Assembly: GCA_021776175.1 (NCBI GenBank) | Contig: JAJFGJ010000028.1 | Coordinates: 1-61,320 of the forward strand | Direction: 5' to 3' | Source of the DNA: Kiloniellaceae bacterium | Lineage (GTDB): Bacteria; Pseudomonadota; Alphaproteobacteria; Kiloniellales; J153 | DNA: 61,320 nt | Part shown: positions 23,446 to 31,039 of the stretch, one piece after another | Position numbering within the stretch: position 1 is the first letter of the stretch | Layout of the letters: every line of letters starts with the position of its first letter | Notes under the pieces: generated by a model | What the model was told of the DNA's origin: nothing | Databases searched by the model: none | The model's input: the letters and a program-made list of their open reading frames with translations, nothing else | Translations under genes and position numbers: made by a program

Positions 23446-25857
23446 TCACGGCCGAAAATCGCAATTCTCGCTGCTGTCGCGCATCCAGTCGCGGCCAGAC
23501 GCTCCGTTACCGGGCGGCCCGGACGAGCCGCAGTCGGCCGCCTGCCAGTTGCCGCTGGTGGCGAAGGTACGAACCTTTAACACGGCGCCGAGATAATAGG
23601 GCTCGGCCGTGAATAACGCGGTCGTGTTGTTGCGAACCTGGGTGCCCGTGGGTAGACCGGCCTCGGCGCCCACATCATTGAGGTTCACGAGGAAGGCCTT
23701 GTTCTTCCAACCGTGCGGTACGGCGACATGGCACCAGGTGCAGCGCAGTCGCTCGATTTTGTCGGCGTGGAAGGCATGCAGGTTAGAGTCTTTCTCCCCT
23801 CCGAATCCACTTGGAATATCCGATCCGTCCCGGGTCGCGTAGCGGGTGAAAGAATGACACTGAAAACAAAGGTGATCCTGGCTACCTGGCTCTCCGGTTT
23901 GGTCGCTCCATTGTCCTTTAAGGATGAAATTCAGATTAGAACCGTGCGGACCCCAGCTTTGGCCGTTCTCGCCGCCGGACGGCACGACGGTTCCCGCCGC
24001 GGTCTGCGATCCGTGGCAATCCGAACAGTACATCGTCTGGGATCCGATGAAGCCGGCATTGTTCCAGGGAGTCAGCCAGTTATTCGCATTTGCATTGCGC
24101 AACCCGGTGGTGCGCCCGGTCGACCCCATGACCGGATGCCAGGACCGGTGGTTCCCCGTGCTCTCCCCCCGGTCGATCAGCGGCGCCTGGAACTCCATGG
24201 CCTGATCCGTGTAACGGGTTAGGCCGTTCGTATTGAACGGTGTCCCGCCATTCGTGCCGGTCAAGTCGGGCGGGATCGAGAAACCGTAGGTGGAGTGACA
24301 CTTCAGACAAACCTGATACTCACGGGTGACCCACGGGGCTGTCTCGCTGCTGCTGGCGCCCACCGGCGGGTTGCCGCGTTTGACCTGAAAACCGGTCGGC
24401 GTGGTAAGAAACGCGCTCGACCCATAGACCGGTTCGACGCCCCAGCTACCCCTCAGCACGCCCGAGGCAATGTTCGTATGCATGGTTCCAGCCTCGTGCG
24501 CATGCGTCCCCGCCGCGTCCGGTACGGCGGGTGAATCGTTGAATCGTCGATTCTTGATCACCCTGTGCGGGTTATGACAGTCGGTGCATTCGACATGCCG
24601 GTTGGTCGGTGCTCCCCGGCCCAAGAGAGACTGGGACTCCAACATATCCTTTCCGGGCTGCGCCAATCCTCCGGTGCCGATATCGTGGACCTCCGGCTGC
24701 ACCGTGATCGGCATGTGACGCAAGCTGCCAAAATCGGTCTTTATGTCTGGCACCTCGAAGCTGGCGGTTCCCTGGCCATTAAGGGCCGCGCCGCTCGCGG
24801 AATGGCATTGATAACAGTTTTCTTCGAGCGCGGAACTGCCACCAACCTTCGGTACCGAGATGCTGTTAGTCGCCTCTCGCAACAATCGCTTGGCGCCTTG
24901 GACCGTATGGGTGTCGTGGCAGTTCAGGCATGCGGCACGCCACACCTGCATGTTTTGCGGGAAATCACGAAGATTAGAAGCTGTCGAGGTATATGTTTCG
25001 TTCGCCACGATGCTGTTGGCATGGGCTGAGGCGTTCCAGCCCTCTTTCTCATGGCACCCTAGACAAATGATATCCCGCGTCTGGTCGAAGTTACCGGCGA
25101 GTGGCTCAACTTGCTGAAATCGGTGCAGGCGGAGGAATTTAATATCGGGCTCGACCGTATCGCGGATGTGCGGATCGTGACATGAGGTGCACTGCAACTG
25201 GTTATCTTCCAACGGGAGCACCGGACGCACCCCTGGAATCCGGTTGCCGATATGCGGTGAGGCCCCCGGTTCGCTTAACTCCCCGTCAGTCAGGGCCAGA
25301 CTGTTGTCGTAGGTGAAGGAAATTGGATGATCGTTGGTCAGGTCCGTACCAAGCCGCCGGGTGAATCCTGTGGTGGCACCCTGTCCTTCCGGAATGGTCC
25401 CATCGGGCGCGGTTCCGATTACTGCGATGTCCGGGGTGCTGGGATTCTGGTCCGTGAAAGCGCCATTCAAAACGTTGACCGACCCAATCGCGATCGTGCC
25501 GTCATGGCACGACAAGCACAACTTGCTGCTGCCGCCCGGCTGACCCAGTCCGATCGCATCCATCGAACTGGAGGTATAGGGCGTATAAGTAGCGCCCGAC
25601 AACTTTCGGTTCCACAGGGGGACCGGTGCCGCCTGCTCCGCGTGGTGCGGCGTGTGGCAGAACACGCAAACTTGCGACTCGCTCACCGCGCGGACTGTTC
25701 CAGGTCCGACCACAGTGGCGGAAAAATTGTGTTTGGTATTGCGGATATCCGATATCCGCTCGGCATGAACCACGAATCCATTAGAGATGAGCGCCACGCC
25801 AAGCCCGGCAAGCACTAACCCAACGGTCAATATACAAGATCGCAAGGAACGGCGCAT
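23446..25857 (-). CDS. Exported 11-heme c-type cytochrome
   Basis: 803 residues with a signal peptide (cleavage near VVHA) and eleven CxxCH motifs in order: CVFCH, CLSCH, CTSCH, CLGCH, CLNCH, CYQCH, CTDCH, CLKCH, CSDCH, CFQCH, CTWCH. The N-terminal ~240 residues (VCVFCHTPH, CLSCHDGT, GTDLTNDHPI, CTSCHDPH) match the two tetraheme proteins at 34058 and 35057, so this protein is a tetraheme module extended by seven hemes. No TM segment after the signal. Two further cysteines near the C-terminus (AADCGSSG, NCDF) could form a disulfide. Likely the long-range wire of the conduit, periplasmic or cell-surface. Confidence 0.92.
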   Translation of the reverse strand: MRRSLRSCILTVGLVLAGLGVALISNGFVVHAERISDIRNTKHNFSATVVGPGTVRAVSESQVCVFCHTPHHAEQAAPVPLWNRKLSGATYTPYTSSSMDAIGLGQPGGSSKLCLSCHDGTIAIGSVNVLNGAFTDQNPSTPDIAVIGTAPDGTIPEGQGATTGFTRRLGTDLTNDHPISFTYDNSLALTDGELSEPGASPHIGNRIPGVRPVLPLEDNQLQCTSCHDPHIRDTVEPDIKFLRLHRFQQVEPLAGNFDQTRDIICLGCHEKEGWNASAHANSIVANETYTSTASNLRDFPQNMQVWRAACLNCHDTHTVQGAKRLLREATNSISVPKVGGSSALEENCYQCHSASGAALNGQGTASFEVPDIKTDFGSLRHMPITVQPEVHDIGTGGLAQPGKDMLESQSLLGRGAPTNRHVECTDCHNPHRVIKNRRFNDSPAVPDAAGTHAHEAGTMHTNIASGVLRGSWGVEPVYGSSAFLTTPTGFQVKRGNPPVGASSSETAPWVTREYQVCLKCHSTYGFSIPPDLTGTNGGTPFNTNGLTRYTDQAMEFQAPLIDRGESTGNHRSWHPVMGSTGRTTGLRNANANNWLTPWNNAGFIGSQTMYCSDCHGSQTAAGTVVPSGGENGQSWGPHGSNLNFILKGQWSDQTGEPGSQDHLCFQCHSFTRYATRDGSDIPSGFGGEKDSNLHAFHADKIERLRCTWCHVAVPHGWKNKAFLVNLNDVGAEAGLPTGTQVRNNTTALFTAEPYYLGAVLKVRTFATSGNWQAADCGSSGPPGNGASGRDWMRDSSENCDFRP

Positions 25858-25860
25858 ACC

Positions 25861-26976
25861 CTAGGATCCCTTCACGCCGGTCAATTCCTTGAATACGACG
25901 ACCCGACCATTGAACATGTCCGCAACATAGACTCGGTTTTCCGCATCGGTCCAAACACCTGCTGGTAAATAAAACTTTCCGACATCCGGCCCGGTCCCGC
26001 CGATGGGCAAAAGCAGTTGACCCGTGTCATCGAAGACGAGCAGATAATCGTAGTAAGATTCGACCACATAGATGCGATTACCCCCCCCGACGGCAACACC
26101 CTTGGGCCGGGTCAAGTCGCCAATGAACAGACCAAGTCCCCCAAAGGACAGCCGGCCGTCACCGTTCCGGTCGAAAATCTGGACACGGAAATTCAACGTA
26201 TCGACCACGTAAAGTTGGCCACCATGAAACAAGAGGTGCGTTGGCGTGTTAAAGGACCCCGGGGCATTGCCCCTACCTCCCAGAACGTCGACCAGAGCCC
26301 CATTCGCGTCGAAGACCTTGATGTCGTGCTGTGCCGTATCCGCAACGTAAACGAGGCCGGTTTTATCGTCACGGGCAATGCCGGTGGGACGGGTTAGGAT
26401 TTGCCTGCCGAAACGCCCCTGTGGCGTGCCATCCGAGGCCAAGCGAAACACCTCACCCAACTCCGAATCAGTAACGAGAAAGCCGCCGGCCCCGTCGGCG
26501 GCAATAGCCACCGGCGATAGGAACCGCTCACCAAGATCGACGTCACGCCATAGCAGCAGGCGCTGGCCCGCCATGTCGAATACGACAATGGCCCTGTGAC
26601 TGGCATCGACGACAAGCACGCGGCCCGTGTCGTCGGTCAACCCGCTGACCGGCCGGCCCAGTTCAATGTACTCGGGCTCGCCAACGATCAGGCCGGCAAG
26701 CCAATTCAACACGGATCGCGCTTTTGACGTTGTCTGGTGGTCAGGCGCCAGAAAATTTCGTTCCCCGATCAGAACACCCGCCAGGGTATAGCGGGCATGT
26801 TCAGGAGATAAAGGCCAGGTCCGCGCATCGGGCGCCGGTTCAAGGCTCGGCGTCACAGTCTGTGGTTTCAGCGCGCAACCGGCTATGACAAGCCAAAGCG
26901 GCAAGACCCAGGCCGCAAGAGCAAGCCGTCTCCAACCTAGTCCCAAATCATGACCTGTTTCGATGAATGAAGTCAT
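25861..26976 (-). CDS. NHL-repeat beta-propeller lipoprotein A
   Basis: 371 residues. Signal peptide with lipobox (LVIAGC, Cys ~34). About six NHL blades: VSGLTDDTGRVLVVDASHRAIVVFD, LSPVAIAADGAGGFLVTDSE, PTGIARDDKTGLVYVADTAQHDIKVFD, PTHLLFHGGQLYVVDTLNFRVQIFD, PKGVAVGGGNRIYVVESY, PAGVWTDAENRVYVADMFNGRVVVF. The same type recurs at 36125. NHL proteins accompany porin-cytochrome gene clusters in Geobacter-type bacteria. Start overlaps the double-PilJ gene (ATGA); the 11-heme gene follows 3 bp later. Confidence 0.85.
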   Translation of the reverse strand: MTSFIETGHDLGLGWRRLALAAWVLPLWLVIAGCALKPQTVTPSLEPAPDARTWPLSPEHARYTLAGVLIGERNFLAPDHQTTSKARSVLNWLAGLIVGEPEYIELGRPVSGLTDDTGRVLVVDASHRAIVVFDMAGQRLLLWRDVDLGERFLSPVAIAADGAGGFLVTDSELGEVFRLASDGTPQGRFGRQILTRPTGIARDDKTGLVYVADTAQHDIKVFDANGALVDVLGGRGNAPGSFNTPTHLLFHGGQLYVVDTLNFRVQIFDRNGDGRLSFGGLGLFIGDLTRPKGVAVGGGNRIYVVESYYDYLLVFDDTGQLLLPIGGTGPDVGKFYLPAGVWTDAENRVYVADMFNGRVVVFKELTGVKGS

Positions 26977-27773
26977 CGCGATGCACGCTGCTCGTAGAGG
27001 ATCGTTACATGCTCCATGCTCTGCAAAATCACTTGGCTCGATTCAGCCACAATCAGGCGAAATGAGTCTTCATCCGTTAAGGTCAGAGCATTTTCGAACC
27101 AAGCCCATTGTATAGCAACAGAATCGAGTTCCTTCCTGATTTCTTCCGTGGTCTCGGGGGCCATCAGAAGCGCCGCCAGGCCCCCCGCGAATTCGTTGCG
27201 CGCCCGCTCCATCTCGTCGCGTGTGGTGATCGTGTCGAAACCCCATTCCCGTAGCATATAGAACTTGGCCATGCGCTGGGAGAGCATGCGTTGCCGCCCG
27301 GAGATATTGACCAGACGAGAGAAGGATTCTCCGGACAGGTCTTGAAGGAGCTGAACGACCTTGTTGGACGCGAATAGCAGATCGTCGTTCCAAAATAGCA
27401 GCCGTTTGGCACCGGCACGCGATACTTCACGGGTCGCGGTCGCACGGAATTCCTGCCACTGACGCTCCACGCTATTTAGGGCCTCGACTATGGCGGTCGA
27501 AGGCGCGGTGGCCTTCAAATCGGCTAATTGTCCGGAAAACAGGGCCACATTCTTGGTCAGTTGATCGCGAGACACCTCAGGAAAAACACCGAGACCGATT
27601 TGAACGTAATTCAAGACAATGCGCTGAGTCAGCATGCGTTGCCGTCCAGCTTTATTGATTAAGGCACCAAAAGAGCTTTCGGCCGGCGACGCTGGCGCAA
27701 CCCACAGGACGCACAGCATAAATGTCAAGACTACGCTGGCAACGCGCCTTCCTGGATGCCTCACGGCCTTCAC
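26973..27773 (-). CDS. Exported protein with two PilJ-type domains
   Basis: 266 residues with a signal peptide (ending near ASPAES). Two copies of the PilJ N-terminal (type IV pilus transducer) signature: INKAGRQRMLTQRIVLNY (~40) and VNISGRQRMLSQRMAKFY (~157), each with a following helix pair. In PilJ and nitrate sensors such as NarX this helical fold is a periplasmic ligand or protein sensor, but here no TM anchor, HAMP or output domain follows. It could be a soluble binding or scaffold protein. The NHL lipoprotein start overlaps its stop. Confidence 0.82.
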   Translation of the reverse strand: MKAVRHPGRRVASVVLTFMLCVLWVAPASPAESSFGALINKAGRQRMLTQRIVLNYVQIGLGVFPEVSRDQLTKNVALFSGQLADLKATAPSTAIVEALNSVERQWQEFRATATREVSRAGAKRLLFWNDDLLFASNKVVQLLQDLSGESFSRLVNISGRQRMLSQRMAKFYMLREWGFDTITTRDEMERARNEFAGGLAALLMAPETTEEIRKELDSVAIQWAWFENALTLTDEDSFRLIVAESSQVILQSMEHVTILYEQRASR

Positions 27774-27831
27774 TCCTTCACCCTAACGCGCATTGGGGGC
27801 GATCCATATAATAAACTGCGATTACCTTGTC

Positions 27832-28758
27832 TCATTCCAAAACTGGTAGGCCCCCTGCCCTCAAGGCCCGGACTAGGCTGCGAGTCGCGTCTTCCATCGC
27901 CATGATCGCGGCCGTATGGTTTCCCGCTTCCGCCGCCGCGTCCGCCCTGCCGCGCGAATCCCGGCTCTCGCCGATCAGGCGCTTCACCATGGCCTTGAGG
28001 CCGTTGGTTGCGGACTCCCTTTCATTCATCATGATTCCGACTAGAATTTCGTAACTGTCATTGCGCTTTCGCTCATAAAGGTACTCTTCGGCTGGGGTCT
28101 CGAACGTCAAGCGGAAGACGGACGTCTCGCCCTTGCGTTGGGCGGCAATCGCAACCACCGCCACACGGTAGGCCTCCGTCAGGATTTTCTTTGCGAGCTG
28201 GTACCTTCCCTCCTGGGCATGGCCACTTGCCTGCCCTAACATCCGGCTAAGCCGTGTTTGGATGTGCTTGGTCCCAGTATCGCCCGTCCCCAAAGGGATG
28301 TCGCGGTCCAATGCGTTCATATAACTTTCTATCTGTCCTCGAAGCCGCTCATAGATATCCTTTTCCTCTTTCGCCGTTTGAACCGGGCGCGCCCTAGCCA
28401 CGGCTGCCGCCGCACTCGATACCTTGCGCAATGCTTCGTCCAGCCTGCTGGCGGCACGCCTCAAGTCTCCATCGGCCAGCGCAGCACGCGCCTCGGCGAA
28501 CATAGCCTTAGCTAGATCCAGCTCTCTCTTTGAATTCGGATCGTTGGCAGTCTCGATTCGTGTCACCGTCGCCGATGAAAAATAACTCTCAAGAAGCCTT
28601 ACCTTTTGTTCAAGCACAGTGCGCGAAGCTGGTGGGCCTGCCGCGACAACAGGCGCAGACAGAAATGCAATAAAGACGGCGGCAATAGCCGGCATGACAC
28701 GTCTTACACCCCATGCGGAACGCGCCCAGGGATAAAAAAAATAATCACCTTTTGTCAT
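27832..28758 (-). CDS. Exported helical protein of unknown function, paralogue 1
   Basis: 308 residues from the ATG at 28756-28758; an ATG at 28779 is an alternative. Signal sequence AIAAVFIAFLSAPVVAAG. The mature part is almost wholly helical with heptad-like, TPR-like helix pairs rich in Ala/Arg/Glu. The C-terminal half shares TPAEEYLYERKRNDSYEILVG-type sequence with the protein encoded just upstream, so the two are tandem paralogues that have diverged. No family recognised, no heme motif. Position inside the cytochrome operon suggests a periplasmic structural role. Confidence 0.72.
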   Translation of the reverse strand: MTKGDYFFYPWARSAWGVRRVMPAIAAVFIAFLSAPVVAAGPPASRTVLEQKVRLLESYFSSATVTRIETANDPNSKRELDLAKAMFAEARAALADGDLRRAASRLDEALRKVSSAAAAVARARPVQTAKEEKDIYERLRGQIESYMNALDRDIPLGTGDTGTKHIQTRLSRMLGQASGHAQEGRYQLAKKILTEAYRVAVVAIAAQRKGETSVFRLTFETPAEEYLYERKRNDSYEILVGIMMNERESATNGLKAMVKRLIGESRDSRGRADAAAEAGNHTAAIMAMEDATRSLVRALRAGGLPVLE

Positions 28759-28786
28759 GATCGACGCCTGCATAACCATTGCGCGA

Positions 28787-29686
28787 TCAGCCTGGAACCC
28801 AAACTCCGCTCATCCGGATCGCCTTCAAAAGCGTATCCGTCGAGCGCACGATAGCCTCGATAGCTATAACAGGTTTGCCCGAGAGGGCCTTCGACTCGGC
28901 TTTTTCGCGCATTGCCATGGCTTCCTCGCGCAACCGATCGATCCTAATTAAACGCGATGCCGGTGGCGATTTCTCATTGATGGCGAACTGCAACAACATG
29001 ATGTGACTGTCGTTACGATCATGCTCATACCTGTACTCCTCCTCTGGGGACGCGAAATTGAGCGAGCGGGTCAGCGTCGTTCCATCTCGCATTTCCCTAA
29101 TGTCTCCGCGTGCCAGGCGATAAGCTGTCTCGAGCGTGTCATTGGCGTCATCCATCCGCCCGTCCCGCGCTTTATCCTCCGCCGCTTTGACTAGGTTACG
29201 AATTCGCGCCATTTGCATCTTTGCGCCGGAGCTCATTTGTTTCACCCGCGCAACCCGCTCATAAGCCGCTAGGAACGTGAGCACCGCATGGTGCCGGCGT
29301 TCGTATTCCTCTTGTTGCCGTTTACCCTTCACCTCGCTCTGAGACAAACGGCGAGCCTCGGTATTGACCAAGCGAAGGGCCTCGTCGAGTTTTTGGTTGG
29401 CGTCCTCGGCTTTGCCTTTCGCCAAGTCGTCTTTCGCCCTCTCGACGAGAGACCTGGCCTCAGTCAGTTTCAGTTCAGCGCCTTTATCGCCACTCTTCTC
29501 GATTGTCTGAGCGGAGACTGATCGGGTCACGAGATTTTCGACGAAGTGTGCTTTTTGCTCGGTCGAGACCTGCTCGACCGGGACACGCTGGGCCGACTGA
29601 GCGACCGCCGGCGTCGAGGCGGGCATCGTTAGCAGTAGACACGGCAGCAGGGCCAGGTGTCTCAGCATAAATCCATACTTTCTCAT
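28787..29686 (-). CDS. Exported helical protein of unknown function, paralogue 2
   Basis: 299 residues from the ATG at 29684-29686, which follows GAGAGG; the extension to 29776 is not needed. Signal peptide ends near TPAVAQS. Charged helical body (ELKLTEARSLVERAKDDLAKG, DANQKLDEALRLVN), then a segment SPEEEYRYEHDRNDSHIMLL that aligns with TPAEEYLYERKRNDSYEILV of paralogue 1. No known domain or cofactor motif. It lies 31 bp after the triheme gene, so it is co-transcribed with cytochromes. Confidence 0.75.
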   Translation of the reverse strand: MRKYGFMLRHLALLPCLLLTMPASTPAVAQSAQRVPVEQVSTEQKAHFVENLVTRSVSAQTIEKSGDKGAELKLTEARSLVERAKDDLAKGKAEDANQKLDEALRLVNTEARRLSQSEVKGKRQQEEYERRHHAVLTFLAAYERVARVKQMSSGAKMQMARIRNLVKAAEDKARDGRMDDANDTLETAYRLARGDIREMRDGTTLTRSLNFASPEEEYRYEHDRNDSHIMLLQFAINEKSPPASRLIRIDRLREEAMAMREKAESKALSGKPVIAIEAIVRSTDTLLKAIRMSGVWVPG

Positions 29687-29717
29687 GATTGCCTCTCTTC
29701 GCGCCCTTTTCCGCCGG

Positions 29718-30455
29718 TTACTGCTTCTTTGGATCTTTGTCTTTTGCCGGCCAAGCCGATCTCTTTGCCAGGGCACGCAACTGCTCCTCCGATTTCGATT
29801 TGGAATGGCAGCGGCGGCAGTCCGTCACCGGGAAGGCGACTTTGCCGTGACAAACGCCGCATTTCTGACCGAGCAGAATCGCCGCCATGCTGATCTGGTT
29901 CTCGCCCTTGGCAGGAATGAAGATCTCATCGTGGCAATTAGTGCAGTCGAGCCATTCCGTATGCTCTTGATGCGGATAGACGACGTCCGGCATGCTTCCC
30001 TTCACCTCGCGGACAATGACCAGGTCCATCGTGAATGCCTCGGCTTCCGGGTCATCCAATTCATATCTGGGTGCGATCAGCCCCTCCTTCAGAGCCGTGA
30101 CCCAGTCGACCCGATTGCCGTCGTTCGTTCCCGGTAAGTTTTCAAATGCCTCCGCGGGCCACTGAAGAAGATGGGTACCGGAGTTTTCCGGATCGTGAAT
30201 ACCGTCATCGGCGGGCGCCGCGCGCGGTGCTGAGGCAGGTTTCCTCAGTAACCTGTTGAATGTATTGGCTGCGCTGGGTTTCTTCACAGGTGGCTTCGCC
30301 GTTTCATCCTGCGCGAGCTGGATAACCGGCGACTGGTTGTCAGGAACTTGAGTGCCGGCCAACCCGGTCGCGGCCATTCCTAATGTTACGACAACCGCCA
30401 CGCCAGTCAGCAAGCAGACAATACCGAACAGCGTAAGTTTACCGATATTCTTCAT
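29718..30455 (-). CDS. Membrane-anchored triheme cytochrome c, copy 2
   Basis: 245 residues from the ATG at 30453-30455 (AGG 7 nt upstream; ATG at 30479 is an alternative). N-terminal hydrophobic anchor (LTLFGIVCLLTGVAVVVTLG), long Pro/Ala/Lys linker, and a C-terminal triheme domain with CTNCH, CGVCH and CRRCH and the motif YPHQEHTEWLDC. It is paralogous to the lipoprotein at 13932-14564 in hemes and in the region WVTALKEGLIAPR / WVAALRSGEISPR, but the anchor differs (TM rather than lipobox). It follows its small triheme partner, the same pairing as in copy 1. Confidence 0.88.
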   Translation of the reverse strand: MKNIGKLTLFGIVCLLTGVAVVVTLGMAATGLAGTQVPDNQSPVIQLAQDETAKPPVKKPSAANTFNRLLRKPASAPRAAPADDGIHDPENSGTHLLQWPAEAFENLPGTNDGNRVDWVTALKEGLIAPRYELDDPEAEAFTMDLVIVREVKGSMPDVVYPHQEHTEWLDCTNCHDEIFIPAKGENQISMAAILLGQKCGVCHGKVAFPVTDCRRCHSKSKSEEQLRALAKRSAWPAKDKDPKKQ

Positions 30456-30489
30456 GTCAAACCTGCCATCATTAGCCATTTCACCATAG

Positions 30490-30912
30490 TCAATCCTTCC
30501 CCGCCGAAGGCGGTGCCACCAAGCGATCGCTCGTGCTATGGTGCACTCGCGTGCGCATACCGGACACACCGGAATGACACAGAACGCAATTCTCCACCCC
30601 CCAGGCGATTGCGCCGTTGTGGCAGGCGCCGCAGAACTCACCGGCAAAAATCTTCAGCATGTTGATATCATTGCCCCCGGCCTTGAACTGAAAGCCGAGT
30701 TCGGCGTGACAAACATTGCAGCGGAACCTGATGCGGTGGAACCAGTGGGGAAAAACCACCGGGCGCATCCCAGCATCGTCCGAGTAATTGTTTATGACCA
30801 CATCGCCATATTCGGCCTGCGCGTCGCCAGGCGGCATTGTCACAATCGCATACGCGATAAGCCCGGCGACCAACAAGCCGAAACTGGCCACAAGCATGGG
30901 TTTCAGGAGCAT
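30490..30912 (-). CDS. Exported triheme c-type cytochrome (c7/c3-like), copy 2
   Basis: 140 residues, N-terminal export segment (~5-26) and three CxxCH motifs CNVCH, CGACH, CVLCH. Nearly collinear with 13528-13935: AEYGDVVINN, RPVVFPHWFHRIRFRC, GEFCGACHNGAIAWGVENC. Spacing between hemes is conserved, so both copies should fold alike. The pair (this gene plus 29718-30455) and the pair at 13.5-14.6 kb are thus a segmental duplication, with gene order inverted relative to transcription (here small-then-large, there large-then-small). Confidence 0.88.
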   Translation of the reverse strand: MLLKPMLVASFGLLVAGLIAYAIVTMPPGDAQAEYGDVVINNYSDDAGMRPVVFPHWFHRIRFRCNVCHAELGFQFKAGGNDINMLKIFAGEFCGACHNGAIAWGVENCVLCHSGVSGMRTRVHHSTSDRLVAPPSAGKD

Positions 30913-30986
30913 TGCCTTGCCTTTGCTTCGTTTTTTCTGTCACGCCAGGGCTACCCCTGACGACCCACGTGCAATACGCTTTTGAC

Positions 30987-31013
30987 GGCCGTGCGAGCTA
31001 GGCTCGCGCGGCC
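30987..31013. terminator. Intercistronic hairpin after the beta-barrel gene
   Basis: A 12-bp stem with one G-U pair (GGCCGTGCGAGC / GCTCGCGCGGCC) and a 3-nt loop lies 27 bp beyond the end of the beta-barrel gene. The leftward transcript has no U-tract after it; the rightward side is U-rich (ATTATTGTTATTT). It could attenuate or protect the 3' end of the message. Confidence 0.4.
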
Positions 31014-31039
31014 ATTATTGTTATTTCAAGATAGCCAAA

